Both the position numbers and the translations under genes were made by a program. The notes under the pieces were generated by a model, which was not told where the DNA came from, did no database searches, and worked only from the letters and a program-made list of their open reading frames with translations. Shown piece by piece: positions 8,774-17,616 of a stretch of DNA of 64,000 bases. The DNA is from Duncaniella muris (lineage in GTDB: Bacteria > Bacteroidota > Bacteroidia > Bacteroidales > Muribaculaceae), in NCBI RefSeq assembly GCF_003024805.1, contig NZ_PUEC01000012.1:1-64000 (forward strand), in the 5' to 3' direction. How positions within the stretch are numbered: position 1 is the stretch's first letter; every line of letters begins with the position of its first letter.

Positions 8774-10675
8774 TCAGTCTTTTTCAATATAGGTATAGCC
8801 ATAAAGGCCCGAACGGTAGTTGCTCAGGAACTCGCGTCCTTCTTCGGGAGTGATGCGTCCGGCTTTCATAGACGATGTCACCCAGGCTTCCACGTTGCGC
8901 ACAAGTTTCTTCGGGTTGAACTGCACATAGTCGAGCACATCGGCCACGGTTTCGCCGTCGATGATACGGTCGATCTCATAACGGTCTTTATAGACCGAGA
9001 TATGGACGGCGTTGGTGTCGCCGAAGAGATTGTGCATGTCACCGAGAATCTCCTGATAGGCACCTACGAGGAAAACTCCGAGATAGTAGGGTTCGCCTGG
9101 CTTCACGGGATGAACCGGGAGAGAACTTGCCGTGCCTCCCTGCGAGGATATGAAGTTAGAGATTTTGCCGTCGCTGTCGCAGGTGATGTCCTGGAGGGTG
9201 CATGTACGTGAGGGCTTTTCGTCAAGGCGCGACAGAGGAATGATCGGGAACACCTGGTCGATGGCCCATGAATCGGTCAGCGACTGGAAGAGCGAGAAAT
9301 TGCAGAAATACTTATCAGGTACCATCTTGGCCACCTTGCGCAGCTCTTCGGGAGCGTGTTTCATATTGTCAGCGATCTCTCCTACCTCGCGGGCTATGCT
9401 CCAGAAAAGTTCCTCGATCTGGGCACGGGTGCGGAGATCGAGCATGCCGAGGCTGAACAGGTCAAGAGCCTCCTCGCGGATCTGCAGGGCGTCATGCCAG
9501 CTTTCGAGAAGACGCTGCTGGTTGAGCTTGTCCCAGATCTCATAGAGTTCTTTGGCAAGTTCGTGGTCTTCTTCCTGAATATCTTTAGAGTCTTTCCAGA
9601 TGGGAAGCTGCGTTGTCTCAAGCACTTCAAACACCAGTACGGAATGATGGGCGGTCAGCGAGCGGCCGCTCTCGTTGATGATGTTGGGCTGCTTGAGGCC
9701 GTTTTTCTCACAGGCATCCACGATGGCCGACACTGCGTCATTGGCATACTCCTGGATAGAATAGTTCATCGAACTGCCCGATGCGGAGTTGCGGGTTCCG
9801 TCATAGTCCACGCCAAGGCCACCGCCTATGTCCATGAATTCTATGTCAAATCCCATGTTGGTGAGCTGCACGTAGAACTGGGTGGCCTCGCGGATGGCAT
9901 TCTTGATGCGGCGGATCTTGGTGATCTGGCTGCCGATGTGGAAGTGGATCAGTTTAAGGCAGTGTTTCATCTTGTTTCGCTCCATGAAGTCAAGCGCTTC
10001 AAGAAGCTCCGAAGAGTTGAGACCGAATTTCGACTGGTCGCCGCCGCTTGTCTCCCACTTGCCTGAGCCTGAGGAGGCGAGTTTGATGCGGATGCCTACA
10101 TTTGGGTCTATGCCGATTCGCTTGGCCACTTCCGAGATGATGCGCAGTTCATTGAGCTTTTCAACCACGAGATAGATGCGGCGTCCCATCTTCTGGGCAA
10201 GCAGAGCCAGCTCGATATATGTCTGATCCTTGTATCCGTTACAGATGATCAGCGCGTTTTCCTTGATGTTGGTGGCAAGCACAGCGTGGAGTTCCGGCTT
10301 GGACCCGGCCTCAAGACCGATGTTGAATTTTTCGCCGTGAGTGACGATCTCCTCGACTACAGGACGCATCTGATTGACCTTGATGGGATAGATTATATAG
10401 TTCTGTGCCTTATAGTCATACTGCTTTGAAGCTAAAGCGAAACAGTTGGAAATCTTCTCGATGCGGTTGTCAAGAATATCGGGGAAGCGCAACAGCACTG
10501 GCGAGGTAATGTCTCTGACCTGCAGTTCGTCCATGACCTCACGCAGATCAACCGAAGCATAACCCTCACGAGGAGTAACGGCCACGTTGCCTTTCTCGTT
10601 GATGGAGAAATACTGTCGACCCCAACCTTGAATGTTGTACAGCTCTGAGCTGTCTTCAATACGCCATCTTCTCAT
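8774..10675 (-). CDS. speA: Biosynthetic arginine decarboxylase
   Basis: PLP enzyme converting arginine to agmatine, the first step of the agmatine route to putrescine and spermidine. The 633-residue length is typical of the SpeA (fold III, alanine-racemase-like) class. Visible landmarks are YPIKVNQ (PLP-lysine region, near residue 98), the HFHIGSQ segment, DIGGGLGVDYDG, NESGRS, and LFLVGAYQEILGDMHNLFGDTNAV in the C-terminal sheet domain. The C-terminus reads YGYTYIEKD. It is first in an operon with truA and the ABC importer genes. The start ATG (10675) follows a leader of about 85 bases with a small GC-rich hairpin. Confidence 0.96.
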   Translation of the reverse strand: MRRWRIEDSSELYNIQGWGRQYFSINEKGNVAVTPREGYASVDLREVMDELQVRDITSPVLLRFPDILDNRIEKISNCFALASKQYDYKAQNYIIYPIKVNQMRPVVEEIVTHGEKFNIGLEAGSKPELHAVLATNIKENALIICNGYKDQTYIELALLAQKMGRRIYLVVEKLNELRIISEVAKRIGIDPNVGIRIKLASSGSGKWETSGGDQSKFGLNSSELLEALDFMERNKMKHCLKLIHFHIGSQITKIRRIKNAIREATQFYVQLTNMGFDIEFMDIGGGLGVDYDGTRNSASGSSMNYSIQEYANDAVSAIVDACEKNGLKQPNIINESGRSLTAHHSVLVFEVLETTQLPIWKDSKDIQEEDHELAKELYEIWDKLNQQRLLESWHDALQIREEALDLFSLGMLDLRTRAQIEELFWSIAREVGEIADNMKHAPEELRKVAKMVPDKYFCNFSLFQSLTDSWAIDQVFPIIPLSRLDEKPSRTCTLQDITCDSDGKISNFISSQGGTASSLPVHPVKPGEPYYLGVFLVGAYQEILGDMHNLFGDTNAVHISVYKDRYEIDRIIDGETVADVLDYVQFNPKKLVRNVEAWVTSSMKAGRITPEEGREFLSNYRSGLYGYTYIEKD

Positions 10676-10734
10676 CGGCTCTGTTCTTTTTTTCTGAATT
10701 GTTTCTGAATTTTATAGGTTTAACTGTCTGTAAA

Positions 10735-10768
10735 GCGCGTTATCGCGCGTTATTATCCGGCAAAAGTA
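10735..10768 (-). promoter_or_regulatory. speA -7 element and leader hairpin
   Basis: On the minus strand TACTTTTG (10768-10761) fits the -7 consensus; no good -33 box is at the right distance. Just inside the predicted transcript is a perfect 5-bp GC stem with a 4-base loop (gcgcg-ttat-cgcgc, 10735-10748). The hairpin may affect speA translation or stability, but that is inference. Confidence 0.45.
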
Positions 10769-10817
10769 CAACTAATTCGCCAAATCGGGATCTTTTTGCA
10801 ACAATTATTTTCATTAT

Positions 10818-10850
10818 TTTGGGATATTAACAATAAAGATTGTAACTTTG
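10818..10850 (+). promoter_or_regulatory. Promoter of the TPR lipoprotein gene
   Basis: The -33 TTTG (10818-10821) and -7 TAACTTTG (10843-10850) have a 21-base spacer. The ATG is at 10904, so the leader is about 45-50 bases. Confidence 0.75.
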
Positions 10851-10903
10851 CTACATAAAAATCACATCAAAACTCCTATCACATAATTTTATTAAATTTT
10901 GCT

Positions 10904-12589
10904 ATGGATAAGAAATCTGCTTTCTCACTCCTCTTCGGTTCGGCTATCGTGCTGACCGGTTGCAGCAAGAAGATGAATCAGTTTGCAGCTGATTACTTCA
11001 GCACCAATCCCAATCCGCTCGAAGTAGTGGGCCAGAATGTTCCCGCTACCGTTACCGGTAACATTCCTCCGAAATTCTTCGTGAAAAACGCCACTGTGAC
11101 AGTGACCCCCTACCTCACATTCAACGGCACTGAAGTGGCCGGCACCGCCCAGGCATTCCAGGGTGAGAAAGTACGTGGCAACAACCGTGTCATCTCCTAT
11201 GACAACGGCGGCACAGTGACAATCCCCGTAAACTATGCCTATCAGCCCGAAATGCAGCGTTCGGAACTGTATCTCGGCTTCACTGTCGATCAGAAAGGCA
11301 AGCAGTATGTGCTTCCCCGCGTGAAAGTGGCTGACGGCATCATCGCCACAGCAGCTCTCGCCGATGCCGGAACCGTAGATCCCGCTACCGCAGCTGACAA
11401 ATTCCAGCGCATCATCAACGAAAAATATTCTGCCGACATCCACTTCCTCATCAACCAGGCCAACCTCCGCGAAAGCGAACTCAAGAGCGATGAAGTGCTC
11501 CGCCTCAACCGCGACATCAAGGCCGCTGCCGGCGATGAAAGCCGAAAGATCGAGGAAATCAACATCCAGTCATACGCTTCACCCGACGGTTCGCTCGACT
11601 TCAACACCAAACTCGCTCAGAACCGCGAGACAAACACCCAGGGCTATCTGACCAATCAGCTCAAGAAGGACAAAGTGACTGAATTCGGCGAACTTACCGC
11701 AAACTTCACTCCCGAAGACTGGGAAGGCTTCCAGAAGCTCGTGGCCGCAAGCAACATCCAGGACAAGGAGCTCATCATCAGCGTGCTCTCAATGTACAAG
11801 GACCCTGAACAGCGCGAACGTGAAATCCGCAACCTCTCAAGCGTGTTCGACCAGCTCGCCGACGAAATCCTCCCGCAGCTCCGCTACTCTCGCATCACTG
11901 CCAGCGTCAACGTGATCGGCAAGAGCGATGAAGAGATCAACAAGGCATTTGACACCGATCCCTCTACCCTCAGCGTAGACGAACTTCTCTACGGAGCAAC
12001 CCTCACTGACGACCTCAACCGCAAGAAAGCCATCTACACTGCCGCCACCAACCTCTATCCCAACGACTACCGCGGCTACAACAACCTCGGCAAGGTGCTC
12101 TATCAGCAGGGTGACTATGACGCAGCTATGGCAAGCTTCAAAAAAGCAGCCCGCGTGAACTCTTCGGCCCCTGAAGCCCAGATGAACCAGGGCCTTGTGG
12201 CTCTTGTCAACAACGATCTCCGCGCTGCCAACCAGTCATTCGGCAAGGCCGGCGGTGTTCCCGAACTCGGCTCGGCTCTCGGTGTATATTACCTCCAGCA
12301 GGGTGATGTAAACGCCGCTGTAAAGGCATTCGGAAATGACAAGAGCAATAATGCCGCTCTCGCCCAGATCCTCTCCAAGGACTACAGCAAGGCCAAGTCA
12401 ACCCTCGCAGCCATCCAGGCTCCCGACGCCACCACCTACTATCTCATGGCCATTCTCGGTGCCCGCACCAACAATGAACAGATGGTGACTTCAAACCTCC
12501 GTCAGGCCATCAAGCTTGACAACAAGCTCGCCAAGCAGGCTGCCAACGACCTCGAATTTTCCCGCTTCAATCTTTCAAGCGTTCTCTGA
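10904..12589 (+). CDS. OmpA-like/TPR outer-envelope lipoprotein
   Basis: A 561-residue lipoprotein. The signal peptide ends in lipobox LTGC (Cys about 20), followed by a conserved region (KKMNQFAADYF...NPLEVVG...) seen in a Bacteroidales family annotated as OmpA/TPR proteins. Residues about 200-235 (YASPDGSLDFNTKLAQNRE) resemble the peptidoglycan-binding core of OmpA domains. From about residue 370 onward there are TPR-like helical repeats (NDYRGYNNLGKVLYQQGDYDAAMASFKKA and following). It probably anchors to peptidoglycan and organises envelope proteins; the precise role is unknown. Codon use is strongly biased to C-ending codons and the promoter is near-consensus, both suggesting high expression. 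It is a single-gene unit with its own terminator. Confidence 0.8.
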   Translation: MDKKSAFSLLFGSAIVLTGCSKKMNQFAADYFSTNPNPLEVVGQNVPATVTGNIPPKFFVKNATVTVTPYLTFNGTEVAGTAQAFQGEKVRGNNRVISYDNGGTVTIPVNYAYQPEMQRSELYLGFTVDQKGKQYVLPRVKVADGIIATAALADAGTVDPATAADKFQRIINEKYSADIHFLINQANLRESELKSDEVLRLNRDIKAAAGDESRKIEEINIQSYASPDGSLDFNTKLAQNRETNTQGYLTNQLKKDKVTEFGELTANFTPEDWEGFQKLVAASNIQDKELIISVLSMYKDPEQREREIRNLSSVFDQLADEILPQLRYSRITASVNVIGKSDEEINKAFDTDPSTLSVDELLYGATLTDDLNRKKAIYTAATNLYPNDYRGYNNLGKVLYQQGDYDAAMASFKKAARVNSSAPEAQMNQGLVALVNNDLRAANQSFGKAGGVPELGSALGVYYLQQGDVNAAVKAFGNDKSNNAALAQILSKDYSKAKSTLAAIQAPDATTYYLMAILGARTNNEQMVTSNLRQAIKLDNKLAKQAANDLEFSRFNLSSVL

Positions 12590-12621
12590 TAAGACGCCGG
12601 ATTAAAGCTTCACAATCCAAC

Positions 12622-12667
12622 AGCCCCGCCACACCGCGTTTCATGCAGTGTGGCGGGGCTGACTTTT
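12622..12667 (+). terminator. Terminator after the TPR lipoprotein gene
   Basis: A perfect 13-bp GC-rich stem (12622-12634 and 12648-12660) with a 13-base loop is followed by gacttttt. Confidence 0.85.
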
Positions 12668-12798
12668 TCATGGATACCACCGGCTGACACCGCCACAGAC
12701 TCAAACATCCTTGCCTCGCCGGGCGTTTTAATTCCAGAGGGCGGCATCTGCCCGGCCATCTTCATCCATTCCACAAACTGCGCTTACCATTATATAAT

Positions 12799-13521
12799 AT
12801 GAACGAGGGAACAACGGCACAAAAACACCGGCACCATTACCGGCTCGACATACTGCACTGGATCATAATAGCGCTTTCAGTTCTGCTGATAGTATTCATC
12901 TCGATCGACACCTTCAACGGCATCAACTTTCTTGATGACGGATTCTACATGCACTTCCAGTTCTGGGTCTGCATAGTGTTCATGGCAGATTTCTTCATCG
13001 AACTGGCCCTGGCTCCCGACAAACTCCGCTACACGCGCAACCGCCTGCTGTATCTGCTGCTGTCTATCCCCTATCTCAACATCATCAGTGTGCTCGGCAT
13101 CAGGCTCACACCGGAGCAGCTGTTTTTCATCCGCTTCATACCCCTGGCCCGCGGCATCATGGCGATGGTGATAGTTGTGGGCGCGTTTTCGCGAAACAGA
13201 CTGACATCGTTCCTTTCGTCCTACATAGTCATCCTCGCCGCCTTCATCTATCTCGGCAGCCTCATATTCTTCTACTTCGAGCAGGGAGTCAACGCCGATG
13301 TCAACAATTTCGGCACCGCTCTCTGGTGGGCCTGCATGAACGCCACCACCCTCGGCTGCGACATCTATCCCGTCACGGTGGCCGGAAAAGTGCTCGGCTG
13401 CATCCTTTCGGTCGGCGGCATAATCATGTTTCCGCTCTTCACAGTGTTTATCACCTCACTCATACGCCAGTACACACGGACACTGAAAACAGACTCCGGC
13501 GCGGCCACGCAAAAAAGTTAG
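12799..13521 (+). CDS. Voltage-gated-like ion channel with non-canonical filter
   Basis: A 240-residue membrane protein with the layout of a six-helix cation channel: a histidine-rich cytoplasmic N-terminus, two hydrophobic helices (about 20-75), a helix pair with basic residues (about 80-130), then S5, a pore loop and S6. The pore loop WACMNATTLGCD (filter TTLGCD, residues 183-188) takes the place of the potassium filter T(V/I)GYGD, with Cys where Tyr/Phe-Gly is expected. S6 follows with a GG hinge (SVGGIIMFP). The family resembles Bacteroidales proteins annotated as ion transporters. Ion selectivity is unknown; potassium selectivity should not be assumed. No cytoplasmic RCK domain is present. 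Confidence 0.75.
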   Translation: MNEGTTAQKHRHHYRLDILHWIIIALSVLLIVFISIDTFNGINFLDDGFYMHFQFWVCIVFMADFFIELALAPDKLRYTRNRLLYLLLSIPYLNIISVLGIRLTPEQLFFIRFIPLARGIMAMVIVVGAFSRNRLTSFLSSYIVILAAFIYLGSLIFFYFEQGVNADVNNFGTALWWACMNATTLGCDIYPVTVAGKVLGCILSVGGIIMFPLFTVFITSLIRQYTRTLKTDSGAATQKS

Positions 13522-13530
13522 GTAATTATT

Positions 13531-13560
13531 TTTGTACCCTATCCAAAAATCGTAACTTTG
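13531..13560 (+). promoter_or_regulatory. Promoter of cysE
   Basis: The -33 TTTG (13531-13534) and -7 TAACTTTG (13553-13560) have an 18-base spacer. The ATG is at 13589. The promoter begins just after the channel gene stop, so cysE is transcribed independently. Confidence 0.75.
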
Positions 13561-13588
13561 CAGACATCTCACGGACAAAAATGAAATC

Positions 13589-14506
13589 ATGGAAAAGGAC
13601 CCGGACAAGCGGTTTGAAATCGACGAGGTGATAGGTCGCCTTTGCAGCATGGAAGACATGCGCCACGTGTGCCCGACCCGTTCAGGCGAAGGGGAGCCAC
13701 TGCTCTCCAACTCAGCCGTGCGCCGTATAGTCGAGCTTGCCTCACGCCTCATGTTTCCGGGATTTCTAACAGACTCTGACCGCGGGCCGTCCGTGATGCG
13801 CTCGGTCATGACAATCGAATGCCATGAACTGCGCGGTCTTCTGGCCAGCCAGATCTCCGCAGGACTCTGTTTCGACAAAAACCAATCAGCAATTCCTGAT
13901 GCTGACATAAGCCGGCATGCCGGATCACTGGCCGATTCTTTTATAGACAGCCTGCCCGACCTGCGCCACATCCTCGACACTGACATTGACGCCACCTATC
14001 TCGGCGACCCTGCCGCAACCTCTACCCATGAGGTAATAATCTGCTATCCCGGCTTCAAGGCCACGGTAAGCTACCGCATAGCCCACCGCCTGCTGGAGCT
14101 TGGGGTCCCGGTGGTGCCTCGCATGATCACCGAGCAGGCCCATTCCGACACCGGAATCGACATCCACCCCGGAGCCCGCATAGGCAAAGGCTTCGTCATT
14201 GACCACGGCACCGGTGTGGTTATCGGAGCCACAGCAATTATCGGCGATAATGTCAAGATCTATCAGGGCGTGACCCTCGGAGCCAAGAGCTTTGTCACTG
14301 ACGACTCCAACAATCCGGTCAAAGGAATTCCCCGCCACCCGATACTCGGCAACGGAGTGGTTGTCTACTCCAACTCCACGATACTCGGCCGCGTAAACAT
14401 AGGTGACGGAGCCGTCATCGGCGGCAACCTCTGGGTCACACGCGACGTAGAGCCCGGAGAAAAACTCATCCAGGCCCGCGCCGACAACTTCCGGTCGGCA
14501 CGCTGA
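13589..14506 (+). CDS. cysE: Serine O-acetyltransferase
   Basis: Transfers acetyl from acetyl-CoA to serine to make O-acetylserine, the carbon skeleton for cysteine. The 305-residue protein has an N-terminal helical domain (about 1-160) and a C-terminal left-handed beta-helix of hexapeptide repeats (from about IDIHPGARIGKGF, through VIGATAIIGDNVKIYQGVTLGA, to VIGGNLWVT). The catalytic DHGTG (His with the preceding Asp) lies at the start of the helix, as in SAT enzymes. The length suits the longer EpsC/SrpH-like form seen in Bacteroidales. No O-acetylserine sulfhydrylase gene is adjacent. Confidence 0.9.
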   Translation: MEKDPDKRFEIDEVIGRLCSMEDMRHVCPTRSGEGEPLLSNSAVRRIVELASRLMFPGFLTDSDRGPSVMRSVMTIECHELRGLLASQISAGLCFDKNQSAIPDADISRHAGSLADSFIDSLPDLRHILDTDIDATYLGDPAATSTHEVIICYPGFKATVSYRIAHRLLELGVPVVPRMITEQAHSDTGIDIHPGARIGKGFVIDHGTGVVIGATAIIGDNVKIYQGVTLGAKSFVTDDSNNPVKGIPRHPILGNGVVVYSNSTILGRVNIGDGAVIGGNLWVTRDVEPGEKLIQARADNFRSAR

Positions 14507-14571
14507 CCCAAGGACTGCGCCTGAGGCCTAAAAACAACTGAACAAACCAAGGAAACTATATAAATTGCCAC

Positions 14572-16140
14572 ATGGAACATCGTTTTGAAATGGTTGCCAA
14601 GACCTTCAAGGGTCTTGAAGAAATTCTTGCTGAAGAACTCCGGCAACTCGGAGCGGTCAATGTCGAGCCCGGCCGACGGATGGTATCATTCGAAGGTGAT
14701 CTCGCCATGCTCTACCGCGCCAACATCTGCTGCCGCACCGCACTCTCTATCCTCAAGCCGATCTACAAGTTTATCGCCAAGGACACCGACTCGCTCTACG
14801 AGATGGTGAAAGAGTACAACTGGAGCGATGTAATGTCGATCGAAAAGACTTTCTCTATCGACACCACCTCACACTCCTCGGAGTTCACTCACTCGCGTTT
14901 TGTCACCTATCGTGTGAAAGACGCCATTGTCGACTATTTCAAAGACCGTTTCGGCCAGGACAAACGCCCCGGCGTGCGTCTGAACGATGCCGACGTGATG
15001 ATCAACGTCCACATTGACGGTGACCGCGTCACCCTCTCGCTCAACTCATCGGGCGAGTCGCTCCACAAACGCGGATGGCGCGTGGCACAGACCGAAGCCC
15101 CGATCAACGAGGTTCTCGCCGCCGGCATCATCCTCAAAAGCGGATGGCGCGGCGACAGTCCGCTGGTCGATCCCATGTGCGGCTCAGGCACCTTCCTAAT
15201 CGAAGCCGCTATGATAGCCGCCGGAATCAAGCCCGGCAGCTTCCGCAAGGATTTCGCCTTTGAACACTGGCGCGACTATGACGCCGAACTGTTTGAAAAG
15301 GTGATGGCCGAAGATTCAGGCCTCCGCGAAGTGCCGTTCAAGATCTACGGATCAGACATCTCGCCGAAAGCCGTGGCTATCGCCGAACGCAACATTCTTT
15401 CAGCCGGTGTCGACGAATATATCAACCTCCGCATAAAGCCTCTCCAGCTCTGGGAAGAGGCTCCGGCAGGGGGAGCGCCCGGTGTGCTCATCACCAATCC
15501 TCCTTACGGCGAGCGAATCAATGTCCAGGACATGGAGCAGCTCTACAAGACGCTCGGCACCAAGTTCAAGCGTGTCTTCCTCGGCTATCACGCCTGGGTC
15601 ATCTCCTCAAACATCGACTATCTCACAGCCATCGGACTGACTCCTTCGGTCAAAGAAGCCATGCAGAACGGAGGCCTCGACTGCGAACTGCGCGAATACG
15701 TGATCTTCGAAGGCACCAAAAGTGACTTCCGTCGTGAAGGCGGTGTGCTAAAGGAAGAAACCCCTGACCGCAAGGAACGCCGCCAGCCCGCACGCAAGAG
15801 CGACAGCGAATGGCGCCGCGACGCCCGCGAAAAGGGCATGGGCGGCAAAGATGCCGGAGCCGCACGCCGCAAACCCAACAAGCTTGAAGACAGATACCGC
15901 CCGCAGAAAGGCGGCTATGCCCGCAGCGAGGAACGCAGACGCAAGTTCAAGGAAGAGACGGCCGCACAGAGTGAAGCCGAACAGCTCCTCTCGCGCCACC
16001 GCAATCCCCACGCGCTCAAATCGCTCGGCGAATCGCCCAAGCGTCCGTCAATACCCGCGCCTGACGGCCCGTTCATGAGAACCCGCCGCCGCTGGAAGCG
16101 TCCGGATGCCGACAATTCGTCTTCCGAAGGAGAGGCATAA
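14572..16140 (+). CDS. THUMP-domain class I RNA methyltransferase (RlmL N-half type)
   Basis: SAM-dependent rRNA guanine-N2 methyltransferase similar to the N-terminal half of RlmL/YcbY, which modifies 23S G2445. Order: N-terminal ferredoxin-like/THUMP region (about 1-160), then a Rossmann methyltransferase with VDPMCGSGTFLIEAA (SAM motif I) and NPPYGER (catalytic NPPY motif for N-methylation of guanine). After about residue 385 comes a tail of roughly 135 residues rich in Arg, Lys, Glu and Ala, predicted disordered, ending in a run of serines and acids. The tail is probably an RNA-binding extension. The start ATG has no clear promoter box close by. Confidence 0.87.
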   Translation: MEHRFEMVAKTFKGLEEILAEELRQLGAVNVEPGRRMVSFEGDLAMLYRANICCRTALSILKPIYKFIAKDTDSLYEMVKEYNWSDVMSIEKTFSIDTTSHSSEFTHSRFVTYRVKDAIVDYFKDRFGQDKRPGVRLNDADVMINVHIDGDRVTLSLNSSGESLHKRGWRVAQTEAPINEVLAAGIILKSGWRGDSPLVDPMCGSGTFLIEAAMIAAGIKPGSFRKDFAFEHWRDYDAELFEKVMAEDSGLREVPFKIYGSDISPKAVAIAERNILSAGVDEYINLRIKPLQLWEEAPAGGAPGVLITNPPYGERINVQDMEQLYKTLGTKFKRVFLGYHAWVISSNIDYLTAIGLTPSVKEAMQNGGLDCELREYVIFEGTKSDFRREGGVLKEETPDRKERRQPARKSDSEWRRDAREKGMGGKDAGAARRKPNKLEDRYRPQKGGYARSEERRRKFKEETAAQSEAEQLLSRHRNPHALKSLGESPKRPSIPAPDGPFMRTRRRWKRPDADNSSSEGEA

Positions 16141-16215
16141 GCAACACTTACAGCCCCCTCCATACTTTTTCAAAATAAAATTCTCAAATCACGCTAATCC
16201 ATATAACCAAAAGCC

Positions 16216-17616
16216 ATGTCACTCCAACAGAATCTCAACACTCTGCGCCATCCCGTCAGCAACGCGCCTGAAAAAAGTCCTTTCAACGCCGGCGAAACCC
16301 TCGCCTGCCAAGGTGAGAAGCTCAGAGTGTTGCTCCTCGGATCGGGCGGACGCGAATGCGCCCTCGCATGGAAAATATCACTCTCTCCCCGCCTTGAGAA
16401 ACTTTTCATAGCTCCCGGCAACGGCGGAACAGATGCCTACGGTGAAAACGTGGCCCTCTCGCCGCTTGATTTCGCCGCTATAGCCGCTTTCTGCAAGGAG
16501 AATTCGATCGACATGATCATAGTCGGCAACGAAGACCCGCTTGTGGCCGGAATCTATGACTACTTCCTGAGCGTGGAAGGTGCTCCGCTGATCGTAGGGC
16601 CCTCTCAGGCAGGTGCAGCACTCGAAGGCAGCAAGGATTTTGCAAAGCAGTTCATGGTGCGCCACTCTATACCCACCGCAGCCTACCGCAGTTTCACTGC
16701 CGAGACCGTTGAAGAGGGTTGCGCGTTTCTTGAATCACTCAAAGCCCCCTATGTGCTCAAAGCCGACGGCCTTGCAGCCGGAAAAGGTGTACTCATAATC
16801 GACTCTCTCGAAGAAGCCAAAGCCTCGCTGCGCGATATGCTGGGCGGAATGTTCGGCAAGTCATCGGCCACAGTGGTTATCGAAGAGTTCCTCAAGGGAA
16901 TCGAATGTTCGGTTTTCGTACTCACTGACGGCAACGGCGGCTACCGCATCCTCCCCGTGGCAAAAGACTACAAGCGCATCGGCGAAGGCGACACCGGCCC
17001 CAACACCGGAGGCATGGGAGCAGTCAGCCCCGTTGTGTTTGCCGACAGTGAATTCATGCGCAAGGTAGAGGAACGCATCATTCTCCCGACTGTCAACGGC
17101 CTGATAGCCGAAGGCATAACCTACCGCGGCTTCATCTTCCTCGGTCTGATTGAAGTTGACGGCGAGCCGATGGTGATAGAATACAACGTCCGCATGGGCG
17201 ACCCTGAGACCGAAGTCGTGATGCTCCGCATCGCATCTGACCTGCTTCCTCTGCTCGAAGCAGCGGCCAAAGGCAACCTCGGCGCTCTTCCCCTCGCTGA
17301 AGATCCACGCTATGCCACAACAGTCATGATAGTGTCAGGCGGCTATCCTGGAAGCTACACCAAGGGTGAGACCATAACCGGAGCCGACACTCCGATGAGC
17401 AACGCCATTCTCTTCCACGCAGGCACACGCCGCGAGGCCGACGGCGAGCTCGTCACTTCAGGCGGACGTGTGATTGCATGTAGCGCCTATGGCGATTCGA
17501 TCGACTCGGCTCTCGCCAACAGCTATGCAGCCGCCGATGCTGTTGAATTCAACGGTAAATACATGCGCCGCGACATCGGCCAGGACCTTAAAAAATTGAG
17601 TGAAAACCGCGGATGA
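16216..17616 (+). CDS. purD: Phosphoribosylamine-glycine ligase
   Basis: ATP-grasp enzyme that joins phosphoribosylamine and glycine to make GAR, the second step of purine synthesis. The core starts with LLLGSGGRECALAWK and contains GPSQAGAALEGSKDFAK, KADGLAAGKGV, EEFLKGIECSVF, the GDTGPNTGGMG loop and YNVRMGDPETEV, all in order. The 466 residues exceed the usual 420-430 because of about 36 extra N-terminal residues ahead of the usual first strand. There is no later ATG before the core; a GTG two residues before the LLLG strand could be a shorter start. It overlaps the next gene by 4 bases (ATGA), indicating translational coupling. Confidence 0.92.
   Translation: MSLQQNLNTLRHPVSNAPEKSPFNAGETLACQGEKLRVLLLGSGGRECALAWKISLSPRLEKLFIAPGNGGTDAYGENVALSPLDFAAIAAFCKENSIDMIIVGNEDPLVAGIYDYFLSVEGAPLIVGPSQAGAALEGSKDFAKQFMVRHSIPTAAYRSFTAETVEEGCAFLESLKAPYVLKADGLAAGKGVLIIDSLEEAKASLRDMLGGMFGKSSATVVIEEFLKGIECSVFVLTDGNGGYRILPVAKDYKRIGEGDTGPNTGGMGAVSPVVFADSEFMRKVEERIILPTVNGLIAEGITYRGFIFLGLIEVDGEPMVIEYNVRMGDPETEVVMLRIASDLLPLLEAAAKGNLGALPLAEDPRYATTVMIVSGGYPGSYTKGETITGADTPMSNAILFHAGTRREADGELVTSGGRVIACSAYGDSIDSALANSYAAADAVEFNGKYMRRDIGQDLKKLSENRG

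Noticed and set aside
8408-9211. 267-residue + frame opposite truA/speA
   Set aside because: It spans the ends of two well-identified minus-strand genes and has no domain.
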